Positions 1-7,609 of a DNA stretch of 11,282 nt are shown here, piece after piece. The DNA comes from Phycisphaerae bacterium (GTDB taxonomy: Bacteria > Planctomycetota > Phycisphaerae > UBA1845 > PWPN01): NCBI GenBank assembly GCA_026647385.1, contig JAPKGY010000033.1, positions 1 through 11,282 on the forward strand, read 5' to 3'. Position 1 is the stretch's first letter; each line of letters starts with the position of its first letter. The notes under the pieces are model-generated. The model did not search any database, was not told the DNA's origin, and saw only the letters and a program-made list of their open reading frames with translations. Position numbers and translations under genes: made by a program.

Positions 1-1556
1 GCTCGCCCAATGCTCGCAGCGACTCCAGAATCGGCACTCCTGCGCGCACCATGACTACGAAAGATGCATTTGCCGATCCCGCTGTAGAGGGCTTGCGAGC
101 GGATGTTGGTCAGCCGAACCTCGATGTAGTCGGCTCCGATCGCAAAATCGACCTTGTTCCACCCATACAGTGGATAAAAGTCAGCCACGTCGGGCGGGCT
201 GGTCAGCGGGATGTTATACAGCGGCGCCTTGAACGTGTGCCACTGTAAACCATCGAAAACAACCAAACGCCATTCCGACGGGTATCGCCCCTGGTCGACG
301 TCGCAGGGATCGATGCCGGCAGCGCCGGTGATCGCCGGGCTCGTGCCGTCGAGGATGGCCATCAGCCCCACCGCGAAACTGGCGTGGACTTGCCCGTCGC
401 TCGGCTGGAGGATCGGGAAATAGGGCCCTCCGGCACATTCGGTGTCCTGGGTGCAGGTCAGTCCGTCGCGTGGGCCTCCTTCGCAGGTCGGCGTCTGGCC
501 CGAACCGCACTGGTACTGGCAGCTGTGGTCCGAGTCGCACGCCGCCCCCGGCGCCGCCCCGCCTACGCAGACGCCGCAGTTGCCGTTCGAGGTGCAGCTT
601 TGTCCCGCCTTGGGGCCGTCCGCGCAGACGCCCTGGCAGCTTTGGGAACTGGTGCACCGTTGGCCGTTGTTCGGCCCGCCCGCGCATCCGCTGCACTCAT
701 AATTGCCCGTGCAGGCTACGCCCGGATTCGGCCCGCCGGTGCACTGGCTGCACTGGCTGTCCCGGCTGCACGCCTGGCCCGCCTTCGGGCCGTCGGCGCA
801 CTGGCTGTTGACGCAGAGATGGAAATCACAGGTTCCCTCGCAGGGGTAATACTGACAGGCATGTGTCTCGCAGGCGGCCGTTGGATTCGAATGAACACAG
901 TTGCAGTCGTGTTCGAAATTGCAGTCCTTGCGGGTGAAATCGGTCGGGGCCCGATCGTCGTCCAGAAACAGCTCGTGGTAGTAAACCATGTTGGCCATGC
1001 CGGCTTTGTTCACGCCGTCGAGCGGATGGAGGTAGAAAGTGCCCTTGAGCGCCTCCGGACGCAGCGTGCGGCTCATCGAATCAACGTAGGTCGGTGGAAC
1101 GCTGTTGCCCGCCAGCGGCTGATCGATCGGCCCCGCGCCGTTGAGCAACTCGTCGCCCTCCGTGTTGTTCGGATGGGCGACAATCCGGGCGGTGAGGTCG
1201 TGGACGTGGCGGTAGATTCGATCGTAGGTGATCGCCTCCCAGTCGCCGCCGAGCTGGACGTTCAGAGAGCCGAAGGTGCCGAGCACGTCCGCACCGGCCA
1301 AAAGCGGGTTCATCAGCGAGTCCGGCGCGCAGCTTCCGTCCGCCGGCCAGGCTCCGTGGAAGGCCCCGTCGTCCGGGGTCGCGCCCGGCGCGCAAACGCC
1401 TCCGCCTCCCGGCGGCGGATCGCAATAGCGATCGAAGTCCTCGCAGAACACCGGGGTGAACGAGAAGCTCGAGCACGGATCGGCTCCGGCTTGCGGACCG
1501 GACAGGGTCCCCCAAAGAACGGCGCCGACAGACACAAGCAGCATGCGACGATGCAT
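1..1556 (-). CDS. Secreted Cys-rich repeat protein, possible ConA/LamG-like fold (3' end outside window)
   Basis: The frame is open for 518 codons from ATG 1556 to the left edge with no stop, so the C-terminus is missing. The start is supported by a strong purine run (GGAAGGGGG) about 7 nt upstream; a second in-frame ATG lies at 1544. Residues 1-25 look like a Sec signal peptide (MHRRMLLVSV, hydrophobic core, then AGA before DPCSS), so the protein is probably exported. Residues 30-210 begin with a CEDFDRYC motif similar to the EDFD opening of planctomycete LamG/concanavalin-like proteins. Residues 211-250 are Cys-rich, and residues about 253-375 hold six tandem C-x-G-G-P repeats. Residues 378-490 return to a beta-rich, Cys-poor sequence with many aromatic residues. 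No catalytic motif is visible and the function is unknown. A cell-surface structural or binding role is inference. The last 20 or so residues at the window edge lose this character. Confidence 0.8.
   Translation of the reverse strand, partial: MHRRMLLVSVGAVLWGTLSGPQAGADPCSSFSFTPVFCEDFDRYCDPPPGGGGVCAPGATPDDGAFHGAWPADGSCAPDSLMNPLLAGADVLGTFGSLNVQLGGDWEAITYDRIYRHVHDLTARIVAHPNNTEGDELLNGAGPIDQPLAGNSVPPTYVDSMSRTLRPEALKGTFYLHPLDGVNKAGMANMVYYHELFLDDDRAPTDFTRKDCNFEHDCNCVHSNPTAACETHACQYYPCEGTCDFHLCVNSQCADGPKAGQACSRDSQCSQCTGGPNPGVACTGNYECSGCAGGPNNGQRCTSSQSCQGVCADGPKAGQSCTSNGNCGVCVGGAAPGAACDSDHSCQYQCGSGQTPTCEGGPRDGLTCTQDTECAGGPYFPILQPSDGQVHASFAVGLMAILDGTSPAITGAAGIDPCDVDQGRYPSEWRLVVFDGLQWHTFKAPLYNIPLTSPPDVADFYPLYGWNKVDFAIGADYIEVRLTNIRSQALYSGIGKCIFRSHGARRSADSGVAASIGR
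432..800 (-). repeat. Six tandem Cys-rich protein repeats, C-x-[GD]-G-P-x2-G-x2-C-x(4,5)-C
   Basis: Inside the secreted protein, residues about 253-375 hold six units of roughly 18-24 residues. They begin CADGPKAGQAC, CTGGPNPGVAC, CAGGPNNGQRC, CADGPKAGQSC, CVGGAAPGAAC and CEGGPRDGLTC, each followed by a short Ser/Asp/Asn-rich stretch and another Cys. The spacing suggests small disulphide-bonded knots in an exported protein. Units one and four are nearly identical, which suggests internal duplication. Confidence 0.8.
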
Positions 1557-1898
1557 CGAAGTGCCCCCTTCCGCTGATCGAAAAGCGTCTACCTGTCTAA
1601 GGAACTATTGAGATGTTTGCAGGAACTTGTCTTACCCCATCTCCTTCCCGCCGCCCCATCTGCTCTATCATACCCGTCCGACGGACTCCAGGGATAGCCA
1701 AATTCGGGGAAACGAAGCACGCTTCTCGAAAGTCCCAAGGAATATCGACGCCGAACGCCCATTGATTCCAATGAGTTTGACCCGGGGCGGCGACGGGAGT
1801 CCGGGCCGAGGGGGGACATACCCCATCAGGATTCGCCGATTGCCCCGGAGACTGCGAGGTCGGCCGATGCACGACCGGGTCGGCGCGCGAACGGTTCG
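1557..1898. other. Intergenic spacer, no gene supported
   Basis: This 342-nt gap separates the stop of the glycosylase gene from the start of the Cys-rich gene, both on the minus strand. Open frames here are extensions or shadows with arginine/proline-rich, family-free translations. A TATGAT hexamer on the minus strand near 1668-1673 could be a -10 element for the Cys-rich gene, but no matching -35 is clear. GAAG-CACG-CTTC at 1714-1725 can form a small 4-bp hairpin and recurs once elsewhere in the window. No T-tract terminator is seen. Confidence 0.6.
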
Positions 1899-2873
1899 TC
1901 AGTCGTCCGGCGCGCTTGTCCCGGCCGTGCGCCGCTTCGAGGTGATCCTCGCCCCCTGGTCCCCCGCCGACCACAGATCCGATCGGCCGTGTCGCCGCAC
2001 ATAGTCCGACCACAATTCGTACCAGTACGCGAGGTACTCGTACGGATGCCAAGGGCGGTAGAAGTCCCGGACCCGCGCGGGCGTGAATCGTCTTCGCGGA
2101 TATCGCGTTTTCAGCAGGCGGACCATTTCCGTATCCACCGCCGGCCGGCTGTAGTCGCCCGCCAGCATGCAGAGGTGACTGGCTGCATAATCGCCGACGC
2201 CCCGAATCGTCCTCAGCAGGCGGTAGCGCTCGTCGGCCGGGCCGTCGAAATGCTCGAGAGCATTCAGATCCAGCCGGCCCTCCGCCACCGCCCGGGCCGC
2301 GTCCCGGATAAACGACGCGCGGTAGCCGACGCGGGCAAGCCGACGCAGATCGAGCACCGATGCCCGGGCGAGGCGGTTTGGCGTCGGAAAGCTCCGCGCG
2401 CATCCGTCGGCCGTCGGGATGCCCCAATGCGCGACGATCCGCTCGATCATGCCGACCGTCTGCCCCCAGCCCACGTTGCACGTGCAGATGACCTTGATCA
2501 AGTCCTCGAAGAAGCTCGCGCTTCGCAGCAGCCGGCCAAACCGTGACACCGCCGCAAACCCGTGCGACGGTCGGCTCCGGCAGAGGGCATGAAACGGCGA
2601 GAGGTCCTCGTCCAGCCGGAGAATGCGGCGCACCGCGGTCACAACCCGCCGGGCCTGATCCGCGGACATGGGCGCATCACCCCGGACGACGAGTCGGCGC
2701 GGCGATCCCTCGCGAAGGGCGACCGCCACCGCACGATCGTCGTCAAGGCTCACAACCGTGTGAAACGTCCGCGCCGCGGCATCCCAGCGATTCGGGGCCA
2801 GCACGAAAAAACCGTGCGAGCACACCGCGCTGCCGAACTCGAAATCCGCAGGAGTCCGAAGGCTTCTTCGCAT
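1899..2873 (-). CDS. HhH-GPD superfamily DNA glycosylase (AlkA/OGG-like fold, monofunctional type)
   Basis: The 324-aa protein is a predicted base-excision repair glycosylase that removes damaged bases in the cytoplasm. Residues 1-110 match the TBP-like N-terminal domain of AlkA/OGG relatives, including DFEFGSAVCSHGFF. Residues 115-255 carry the HhH-GPD core: an FFEDLIKVICTCNVGWGQT helix region, the helix-hairpin-helix IRGVGDYAASHL at 223-234, and the catalytic aspartate Asp247 in PAVDTEMVR. The hairpin has no lysine at the OGG1/Nth nucleophile position, so a monofunctional AlkA-like mechanism is expected rather than a lyase. The substrate, 3-methyladenine or another lesion, cannot be told from sequence. 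The last 25 residues are polar and probably disordered. The start is ATG 2873, with only a weak purine stretch upstream. The gene diverges from the regulator at 3195, with 321 nt between them, and appears to be transcribed alone. Confidence 0.85.
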   Translation of the reverse strand: MRRSLRTPADFEFGSAVCSHGFFVLAPNRWDAAARTFHTVVSLDDDRAVAVALREGSPRRLVVRGDAPMSADQARRVVTAVRRILRLDEDLSPFHALCRSRPSHGFAAVSRFGRLLRSASFFEDLIKVICTCNVGWGQTVGMIERIVAHWGIPTADGCARSFPTPNRLARASVLDLRRLARVGYRASFIRDAARAVAEGRLDLNALEHFDGPADERYRLLRTIRGVGDYAASHLCMLAGDYSRPAVDTEMVRLLKTRYPRRRFTPARVRDFYRPWHPYEYLAYWYELWSDYVRRHGRSDLWSAGDQGARITSKRRTAGTSAPDD

Positions 2874-2940
2874 GCCCGACCATTATCCGGCCAAGTCTAC
2901 GGCCGACAAGATTCCACGCATCGGTTCAGGGCGGCCTCTG

Positions 2941-3093
2941 GAAAGCCGAACTCCGGTATCCCGCGGCTTTCAACCATTGCCCGGTTGATCGGGCCACTCG
3001 ACGATCGGGCAAGGCGGCGAAACCTCGAAGTTACAGGGCCGTCGCGTTCGCAGGCCTTATGGGACGGCGGTTGTGGCGAGGCTTCCGCCCGAT
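2941..3093 (+). ncRNA. Candidate structured 5' leader upstream of the receiver-HDOD gene
   Basis: Three nested or adjacent inverted repeats lie in the divergent spacer. Hairpin 1 pairs GAAAGCCG 2941-2948 with CGGCTTTC 2964-2971 (8 of 8). Hairpin 2 pairs GCCCG 2979-2983 with CGGGC 2990-2994. The long element pairs ATCGGGC 3004-3010 with GCCCGAT 3087-3093, then CCTCG 3023-3027 with CGAGG 3077-3081, then ACA 3033-3035 with TGT 3072-3074, then GCCGTC 3038-3043 with GACGGC 3063-3068. GATCGGGC occurs twice (2987-2994 and 3003-3010), so either copy could pair with the same 3' strand, allowing alternative folds. The strand is assumed from the downstream gene at 3195. The ACAGGGCC and CCTTATGG segments loosely recall a c-di-GMP-I (GEMM) tetraloop receptor, but the conserved GCAAACC and ACGCAAAGC core is absent, so no riboswitch family is named. 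Confidence 0.4.
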
Positions 3094-3194
3094 ATCCAGC
3101 AAGCCCGAGCAACCGCTCCCGTTTGGGCGCGAATGTATCGTAGGTTTTACCAGGATATGACAAGTCAATTGCACTGATTCCGGATGAGGGTTCC

Positions 3195-4913
3195 ATGGCG
3201 AGTGTGAGAGTCATCGTGGCGGGCGTTTGTGACGCGGATCGCAGACTATTACGGTACGCCCTGGCCGGCGCGGGCGATTTCTCCGTCAGCGAGGCCGAAA
3301 CCGTCGACCAGGTGACCTCCCTGCTCCGCGAGAACAAGCCGACCTTGCTCGTTCTCGACCTGCTGTCGTGGCCGTCCGAGGCGATACGGGCGGCCGCGAA
3401 CCTCCGACGGAATCCCGAGACCCGGTCGCTTCCCATCCTGATGTTCGGGGACCCGAAAACCAGCGGGAATCCGGAGGCGGACAGCCTGGTGGAAGCTCGC
3501 TGGTACCCGCGAAAAGGCTTTCAGGTGGCGTCGTTCATCGAGCAGGTCCGGGCCCTGGCCGCCGGCGTCTCCACCGCGGCTGCGCGAACGGAATCGCAAG
3601 CCGATCGCTCCGCCGCCTTGACCGAGGACCTGGTGCTGCGCGTGCTGGCGGAGCACGGCCCGCCAACGCCCTTCGAGTTCAGCCTCATCGAGATGGCCAC
3701 GACCCTCTGTCCGAAAGGACGTGAGATCGAACACGTCGCGGAATTCGCCGAGCACGATCCGCTCCTGGCCCTGGCCCTGCTGAGCTGGACGCACGAGCAG
3801 TGTCCCGAATCCCGGATCGGGCTGACCTCGGTCCATGACGCGGTCAAGCTGATCGGACCCAAGAAAGTGTACCAGTTGACGGAAGGGCTTTCGCCTTGGC
3901 GCTGGTCCAACGCGAGTCTGTGGGAGCCGGGCTTTTTCTGGGTTCACAGCATGGCGACGGCGCGCATCGCCGGAATGCTGTCCCGCAGGCTCGGCCTGGG
4001 TACGCCGGCTGAGGCTTCCACGGCGGGGCTCTTCAGCGGCCTGGGTTACTTCGTGCTCGCGCGGTTCTTCCCTCGCCATTTCGGGGAGTTGATGAGGGCC
4101 GGGTGGGGGGCCGACTCCGTTTCCTGCGAATGGGAGGAGCGGACGGTGGGCGCGCATCACGGCCGGCTGGCGGCTTGGATGCTCAAGCACTTCCACCTGC
4201 CGGTCGTTCTTCAGGAGGTCGCCGAGCATCACCATGATTACGAGGATCGGGCCGGCGCGTCGATGCGGTCATCCTCGCGTCTGTTGTGCATGCTGGTCCA
4301 CGCAGCCGAGCAGATCGCGGACGCCCTGTTTCACGGCGATCCCCCCCTGACCCCGCTGGCTCCGCTGTCCGGAAGTTTTCTGGATGCTCTGAACGACTCA
4401 TCGGTCGCTCCGCTCCAGATTCTGGACGAGGCTCACCACGCCGTGGCGGACCTGCTCACCGAGATGCTTCATCTGTTCCCGCAGTCCGAAAGCCGGTCCG
4501 CCTACCACCGCACGAAGCCGCTCGGCAAGACGGCCTACTGGGCCCCCAAGAGACCGGACGTCGATCTCGTCCATCTGTTCCTGGAGGCTCGGAGCCAGGA
4601 GGTTGTTGAGATGGCCGCCACCAAGGATTCCGCCTTGCGGGACATATCCGCCATGGTGATCAATCTGGCGTACCTCACCGCCACTCCCGCCGCCCAGGAG
4701 GCCGTCGCCACCCTGGCCGCCCGCGATTGGCTGCGAGGCCGCAAGCTCCTCGTGCTTCTCAATAAGGAACTGCCGGAAACCTGGCGGTCCCTGGCCCCCC
4801 ACACTTGCCGATTCATCGTCCTCCCCGCCCACCCCGCGCGATGGATCCGCTGGCTGGTCGAGCCGACGCCCAAAACAAATCCAAACCCGGCACCCCAACT
4901 GCGCATCGCCTGA
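3195..4913 (+). CDS. Receiver-HDOD signal-transduction protein with unassigned C-terminal domain
   Basis: The 572-aa protein begins at ATG 3195, with GAGGG about 5 nt upstream. Residues 3-123 form a response-regulator receiver: acidic Asp13/Asp15, phosphoacceptor Asp55 in LLVLDLLSW, and Lys107 in YPRKGF. The usual Thr/Ser is replaced by Gly85 (ILMFGD). Residues about 155-350 match an HDOD domain: HDPLLALALLSW, the SVHDAVKLIGPKKV helix, LW...VHSMATARIA, GLFSGLGYF, the VGAHHGRLAAWML helix and AEHHHDYE. The canonical GLLHDIG is GLFSGLG here, so the HD metal pair is missing and phosphodiesterase activity is unlikely, as usual for HDOD. Residues 455-555 are an alpha/beta segment of no recognised family, possibly a degenerate receiver (RKLLVLLN then FIVLPAHPARW). 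A cytoplasmic regulatory role in a phosphorelay is inferred. No cognate kinase is in the window. The gene appears monocistronic and may be controlled through the structured region upstream. Confidence 0.85.
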   Translation: MASVRVIVAGVCDADRRLLRYALAGAGDFSVSEAETVDQVTSLLRENKPTLLVLDLLSWPSEAIRAAANLRRNPETRSLPILMFGDPKTSGNPEADSLVEARWYPRKGFQVASFIEQVRALAAGVSTAAARTESQADRSAALTEDLVLRVLAEHGPPTPFEFSLIEMATTLCPKGREIEHVAEFAEHDPLLALALLSWTHEQCPESRIGLTSVHDAVKLIGPKKVYQLTEGLSPWRWSNASLWEPGFFWVHSMATARIAGMLSRRLGLGTPAEASTAGLFSGLGYFVLARFFPRHFGELMRAGWGADSVSCEWEERTVGAHHGRLAAWMLKHFHLPVVLQEVAEHHHDYEDRAGASMRSSSRLLCMLVHAAEQIADALFHGDPPLTPLAPLSGSFLDALNDSSVAPLQILDEAHHAVADLLTEMLHLFPQSESRSAYHRTKPLGKTAYWAPKRPDVDLVHLFLEARSQEVVEMAATKDSALRDISAMVINLAYLTATPAAQEAVATLAARDWLRGRKLLVLLNKELPETWRSLAPHTCRFIVLPAHPARWIRWLVEPTPKTNPNPAPQLRIA

Positions 4914-5501
4914 TTCCAGAGTTCGCGCAAGGTTCTAATCGCCAGCCGGCAAAGGTCATGGGGTAAGGGTTCCGTGTGCCTGTGTTGTGTGCCGAGGACG
5001 TCATGGCTTGGCCAAGAATCGTCAATGCGACACCGACTCTCGATGGATTGGCCGTCCAGCTTGGTCCGATGCACGGCAAGAACGAGCGAGTGACGCTGTA
5101 CCCCTCGGTGTGCGTATGCCAACAAAGCAGCAATCTGCGGCAGGCGAGCGACGCGGATGGGAACAGGGACCGGGAAAACGGCGGGCTGCTGGTGCGCAGG
5201 AAACCCGGATCGCTGCTCGTGGTCGAATGCGCACCCGAGCTTCGTTTTTGCGCCTTTTGCGCTGCTTGGCGGCTTGAATCGCTCCTGAGAGGAGATGAAA
5301 GCGTGGATAGCCGCGAAAAATCGCAAGAGTCGCAAAAAAGAAGCCAGCCAAGGGCGAGTTGTGGTTTTCGCGGTACGGCCTGTCTGACGGCACCTCGATA
5401 ATCCTGCTACAGCGTCTGATCCGCCGTTCTCGAATCAGCCGGCGCCCCACGCTGCCGTGTTGACGACGTCTGTTTGCGCCTCGGAGCGATCGTGCGGGGG
5501 C
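4914..5501. other. Long intergenic spacer without a supported gene
   Basis: This 588-nt gap lies between the convergent ends of the regulator and the STN-protein gene. Open frames exist on both strands (for example 4976-5401 plus and 5022-5450 minus), but their translations lack domain-like pattern. They run through gcgaaa / cgcaaa word repeats and give Lys/Arg/Ser-rich low-complexity strings. The only structure clearly supported is the palindrome at 5240-5343. No clear intrinsic terminator was found for either flanking gene. Confidence 0.65.
5240..5343. repeat. Imperfect intergenic palindrome, 35-nt arms built from gcaaa-type words
   Basis: The left arm 5240-5274 and right arm 5309-5343 are reverse complements at 28 of 35 positions. 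The outermost CTTC/GAAG, the TTTTTGCG/CGCAAAAA core and the inner GCGGCT/AGCCGC all match. The 34-nt centre contains its own hairpin, CTCCT 5282-5286, loop GAG, AGGAG 5290-5294. The arms carry loosely 9-10-nt phased CGCAAA words. The form fits a non-autonomous palindromic repeat element of the kind scattered between genes in planctomycete-like genomes. Copy number cannot be judged from one window. A strong bidirectional transcript-end hairpin between convergent genes is an alternative role. Confidence 0.55.
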
Positions 5502-6887
5502 TCAGTCCTGCTGCTGTTCGCTGTGGAGTTTCTGGCGGATTTGATTGACCGTCTTGGTGATCTTGGCTTGCCGCAGGGCGTTCACTTCCGGTGGCAGGTC
5601 GCTTTCCCGGATGAAGAGCGTGTACGAGGAACCGTCGGGCAGCGGGAACGTCAATTGCCCGACGATCGAGTTCGAGCGCAAGGCCGCCACTGTCGCCTGG
5701 GCGGCGGCCTCGACCTGGGCAGGGCCCATTCCGCCGGCGGGCGTGGTGGCCGCGGGCCCCCCGGGGCGAGTCATCCGAACTCCGTCCGGCTCGACCACGT
5801 AGCGCAAGCCTGTTTCCCCGGCGATCACCTCGAGGGCCTGTCGTACGGTGGCGTTTTCCATCGAAAGCGAGAAACGCTCGCCGGCCTGCGGCGGCAGCGA
5901 ACTCAGAACGCCCGGGTCAAACCGCACCAGCACGCCCGCCCGGCTCGCCAGGTCCGCCAGCGCCTCCGGCAGCAGGGTCTGGACGTATTTTACGCTGACG
6001 CGGCGGTTCAGTTGCCGCTCGACCTGCCGGGTCTTGCTCAGAATCACCACGAACGGGCCCTCGGGATACCACGTCCATTCGCAGGCGTCGCAAGCCCGCT
6101 CCAGAACCTGCGCCGCCACGCCATGACCGACCGCGGACACCGCTTGAGCCAGGCGGGTGCCGTTCGTGACTGCGTCCCCGCCGCCGTCCTGGAACTGCAA
6201 TCGAAGCGATGAAAACAACTCCGGCGTCATCGGCTGTGAAGACAGCTTCTCCAGCGTCGCCAGTTCCTCCCAGGTTGCCCGCCGTCCGATGCGTTCGAGC
6301 GGCGGCGTCGGCTGAATCGTGACCGCACGAGCTGTCGGTACGAACTCCAGGCCGAGCGGTCGCAGTAACGCGGTCAGGCTCTCCCGCAAAGGCCGCTTCT
6401 GGATCGTGGCGGTCAGTTTCGTCTGCGAACCGTAGGGCAACAGCGAGAGGCAACCCGGAGCCAACTGGATCGGGATTCCCGTCTCGGTGCCGAGCTTGTC
6501 CAGTGCCTGGCGGATCGGGATATCCTGCACGTTCAGGTCCGTCGGCTGGTCCAATGCCTGAAGGATGCGGGCCTCGATGTCGTCCGGGTCCTTGTCGGCG
6601 GGCGAATAGGCTGGAGCCGGCGCGGCGGACGGCGGAGTCTGCCGGGCGGTCGCCGCCTTCTCAGATGTGTCAGCCGCGGGCGTCGGCGGCGCGGGCGTCA
6701 GAATGTCCTCCGCCCCGCCGGGCGAAACCTGAGGGGCGCCGCCGGCCGGAGCCGCCGGTTCCGCCGCGCGGACGGGTGGCTGGAAGCCCACGATCAAGCC
6801 CAGCAGAACCGTGATCGTCGCCGGTGACGTCAAGATGCCGGCTCGCCGGACGGGCGAACGGCGACGTGCGAGTTGTCCAAGAGCCAT
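5502..6887 (-). CDS. Exported STN (secretin/TonB short N-terminal)-repeat protein, third gene of the ECF operon
   Basis: The predicted 461-aa protein starts at ATG 6887, chosen because GGGGA lies about 8 nt upstream. In-frame ATGs at 6893 and 6902 and a TTG at 6950 are alternatives. Residues 1-42 are a long signal peptide: Arg-rich start, hydrophobic ILTSPATITVLLGLIVGF, then RAAEP. Residues 43-105 are a Pro/Ala-rich linker. Residues 115-195 (DLNVQDIPIRQALDKLG...) and 295-375 (VSVKYVQTLLPEALADLA...) are two clear STN-type beta-alpha-beta repeats, with a weaker third between at 217-286. A separate C-terminal segment at 385-461 contains QLTFPLPDGSSYTLFIRESD. No secretin pore or TonB barrel follows, so it is probably a soluble periplasmic protein. 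It lies downstream of the anti-sigma gene on the same strand, so a role in sensing or signal relay to the anti-sigma factor is inferred from context and from FecA-FecR analogy. Confidence 0.75.
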   Translation of the reverse strand: MALGQLARRRSPVRRAGILTSPATITVLLGLIVGFQPPVRAAEPAAPAGGAPQVSPGGAEDILTPAPPTPAADTSEKAATARQTPPSAAPAPAYSPADKDPDDIEARILQALDQPTDLNVQDIPIRQALDKLGTETGIPIQLAPGCLSLLPYGSQTKLTATIQKRPLRESLTALLRPLGLEFVPTARAVTIQPTPPLERIGRRATWEELATLEKLSSQPMTPELFSSLRLQFQDGGGDAVTNGTRLAQAVSAVGHGVAAQVLERACDACEWTWYPEGPFVVILSKTRQVERQLNRRVSVKYVQTLLPEALADLASRAGVLVRFDPGVLSSLPPQAGERFSLSMENATVRQALEVIAGETGLRYVVEPDGVRMTRPGGPAATTPAGGMGPAQVEAAAQATVAALRSNSIVGQLTFPLPDGSSYTLFIRESDLPPEVNALRQAKITKTVNQIRQKLHSEQQQD

Positions 6888-6956
6888 CTTCATGTTCCCC
6901 ATTCTAGCCGACGAGCCTCGAATGTCGTCCCCCCCGCTCCGTGGCGGCAATCTCCA

Positions 6957-7604
6957 TTATAGAGGAGGCAACTCCATCAGGATCTCAGGGGGCAGGGCGC
7001 CGACATCCGCGTGCATGATGTACAAATGAGACGAAGGCTGATTTTCCTGGGTCATGTCGGCCTTGCGGATCTGTTCCTCCAGTTCGGTTGACCTCATGTA
7101 CGCTACTTGGCTCGGACCGGCCGCAACCGCGGTTTCCCCACCTGCCGCCCGCGCCGGACGGTGATAGCTGACCGCCAGCGATCCCTCCGGAGCTTCGGAC
7201 GGCGAAGCGTGATAGACGACGCGGAGTTGGCCGGTGCTCGTCGACGCGGGTTCGCGCTCCGCGTAGGGTGCGCGGACCACGAGAACGATCGCGATCGCCG
7301 CCGCCGCCGCCAGGGGAACAGCCGCCTGGAGCCACCACGGGAAACGAAGGACGCGCCGCATCGGCGCAGCCTCCGCCTCGACGCGACTCATGACCGATGC
7401 GCGAAACTTGGACCAGTTGATTTCGCAGGTGTCCGCCCGTCGCGCCCGAAGCAGCCCCTCGATCCGATTCAGCCGCTCCCACGCCGACCGGAGGGGGGGC
7501 TCCTGCTCGATGCGGCGACGCAGCAAGGCCGCCGCGTCCGCCGGCAACTCCTCGTCCAGCAGGCGGTTCAGCAGCATTTCGTCCTGTTCGCCGATTCGAT
7601 CCAT
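6957..7604 (-). CDS. Membrane-anchored anti-sigma factor of the ECF operon
   Basis: The 215-aa protein starts at ATG 7604, five nucleotides after the sigma-factor stop, which indicates translational coupling. Residues 1-85 are a cytoplasmic helical domain of the anti-sigma type (EQDEMLLNRLLDEELPADAAALLRRRI). It lacks the HxxxCxxC zinc motif, so it is not a ZAS-class factor. Residues 89-110 are a single hydrophobic membrane segment rich in Ala, Ile and Val after WWLQ. Residues 111-215 would be periplasmic and contain no recognised domain; the end, PPEILMELPPL, is proline-rich. By family and position it should hold the co-encoded sigma factor inactive at the membrane until a periplasmic signal arrives. 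Inactivation by proteolysis or by contact with the STN protein is inference. Its identity rests on gene order and topology more than on sequence motif. Confidence 0.75.
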   Translation of the reverse strand: MDRIGEQDEMLLNRLLDEELPADAAALLRRRIEQEPPLRSAWERLNRIEGLLRARRADTCEINWSKFRASVMSRVEAEAAPMRRVLRFPWWLQAAVPLAAAAAIAIVLVVRAPYAEREPASTSTGQLRVVYHASPSEAPEGSLAVSYHRPARAAGGETAVAAGPSQVAYMRSTELEEQIRKADMTQENQPSSHLYIMHADVGALPPEILMELPPL

Positions 7605-7609
7605 GATCG

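Noticed and set aside
214..696. Minus-strand open frame of 160 codons
   Set aside because: It overlaps the Cys-rich gene in another frame and gives an Arg/Pro/Gly-rich shadow.
384..1577. Long plus-strand open frame of 397 codons
   Set aside because: It is antisense to the Cys-rich secreted protein and its translation is Ala/Arg/Val-rich without motifs.
1597..2481. Minus-strand open frame of 294 codons
   Set aside because: It overlaps the glycosylase gene in another frame; the glycosylase frame has clear HhH-GPD motifs.
3004..3093. Naming the structured leader a c-di-GMP-I (GEMM) riboswitch
   Set aside because: Only fragments resemble it; the conserved GCAAACC and ACGCAAAGC core segments are missing.
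4976..5401. Possible small gene on the plus strand in the long spacer
   Set aside because: No family pattern or clear ribosome binding site, and its 3' half crosses the palindromic repeat as low-complexity sequence.
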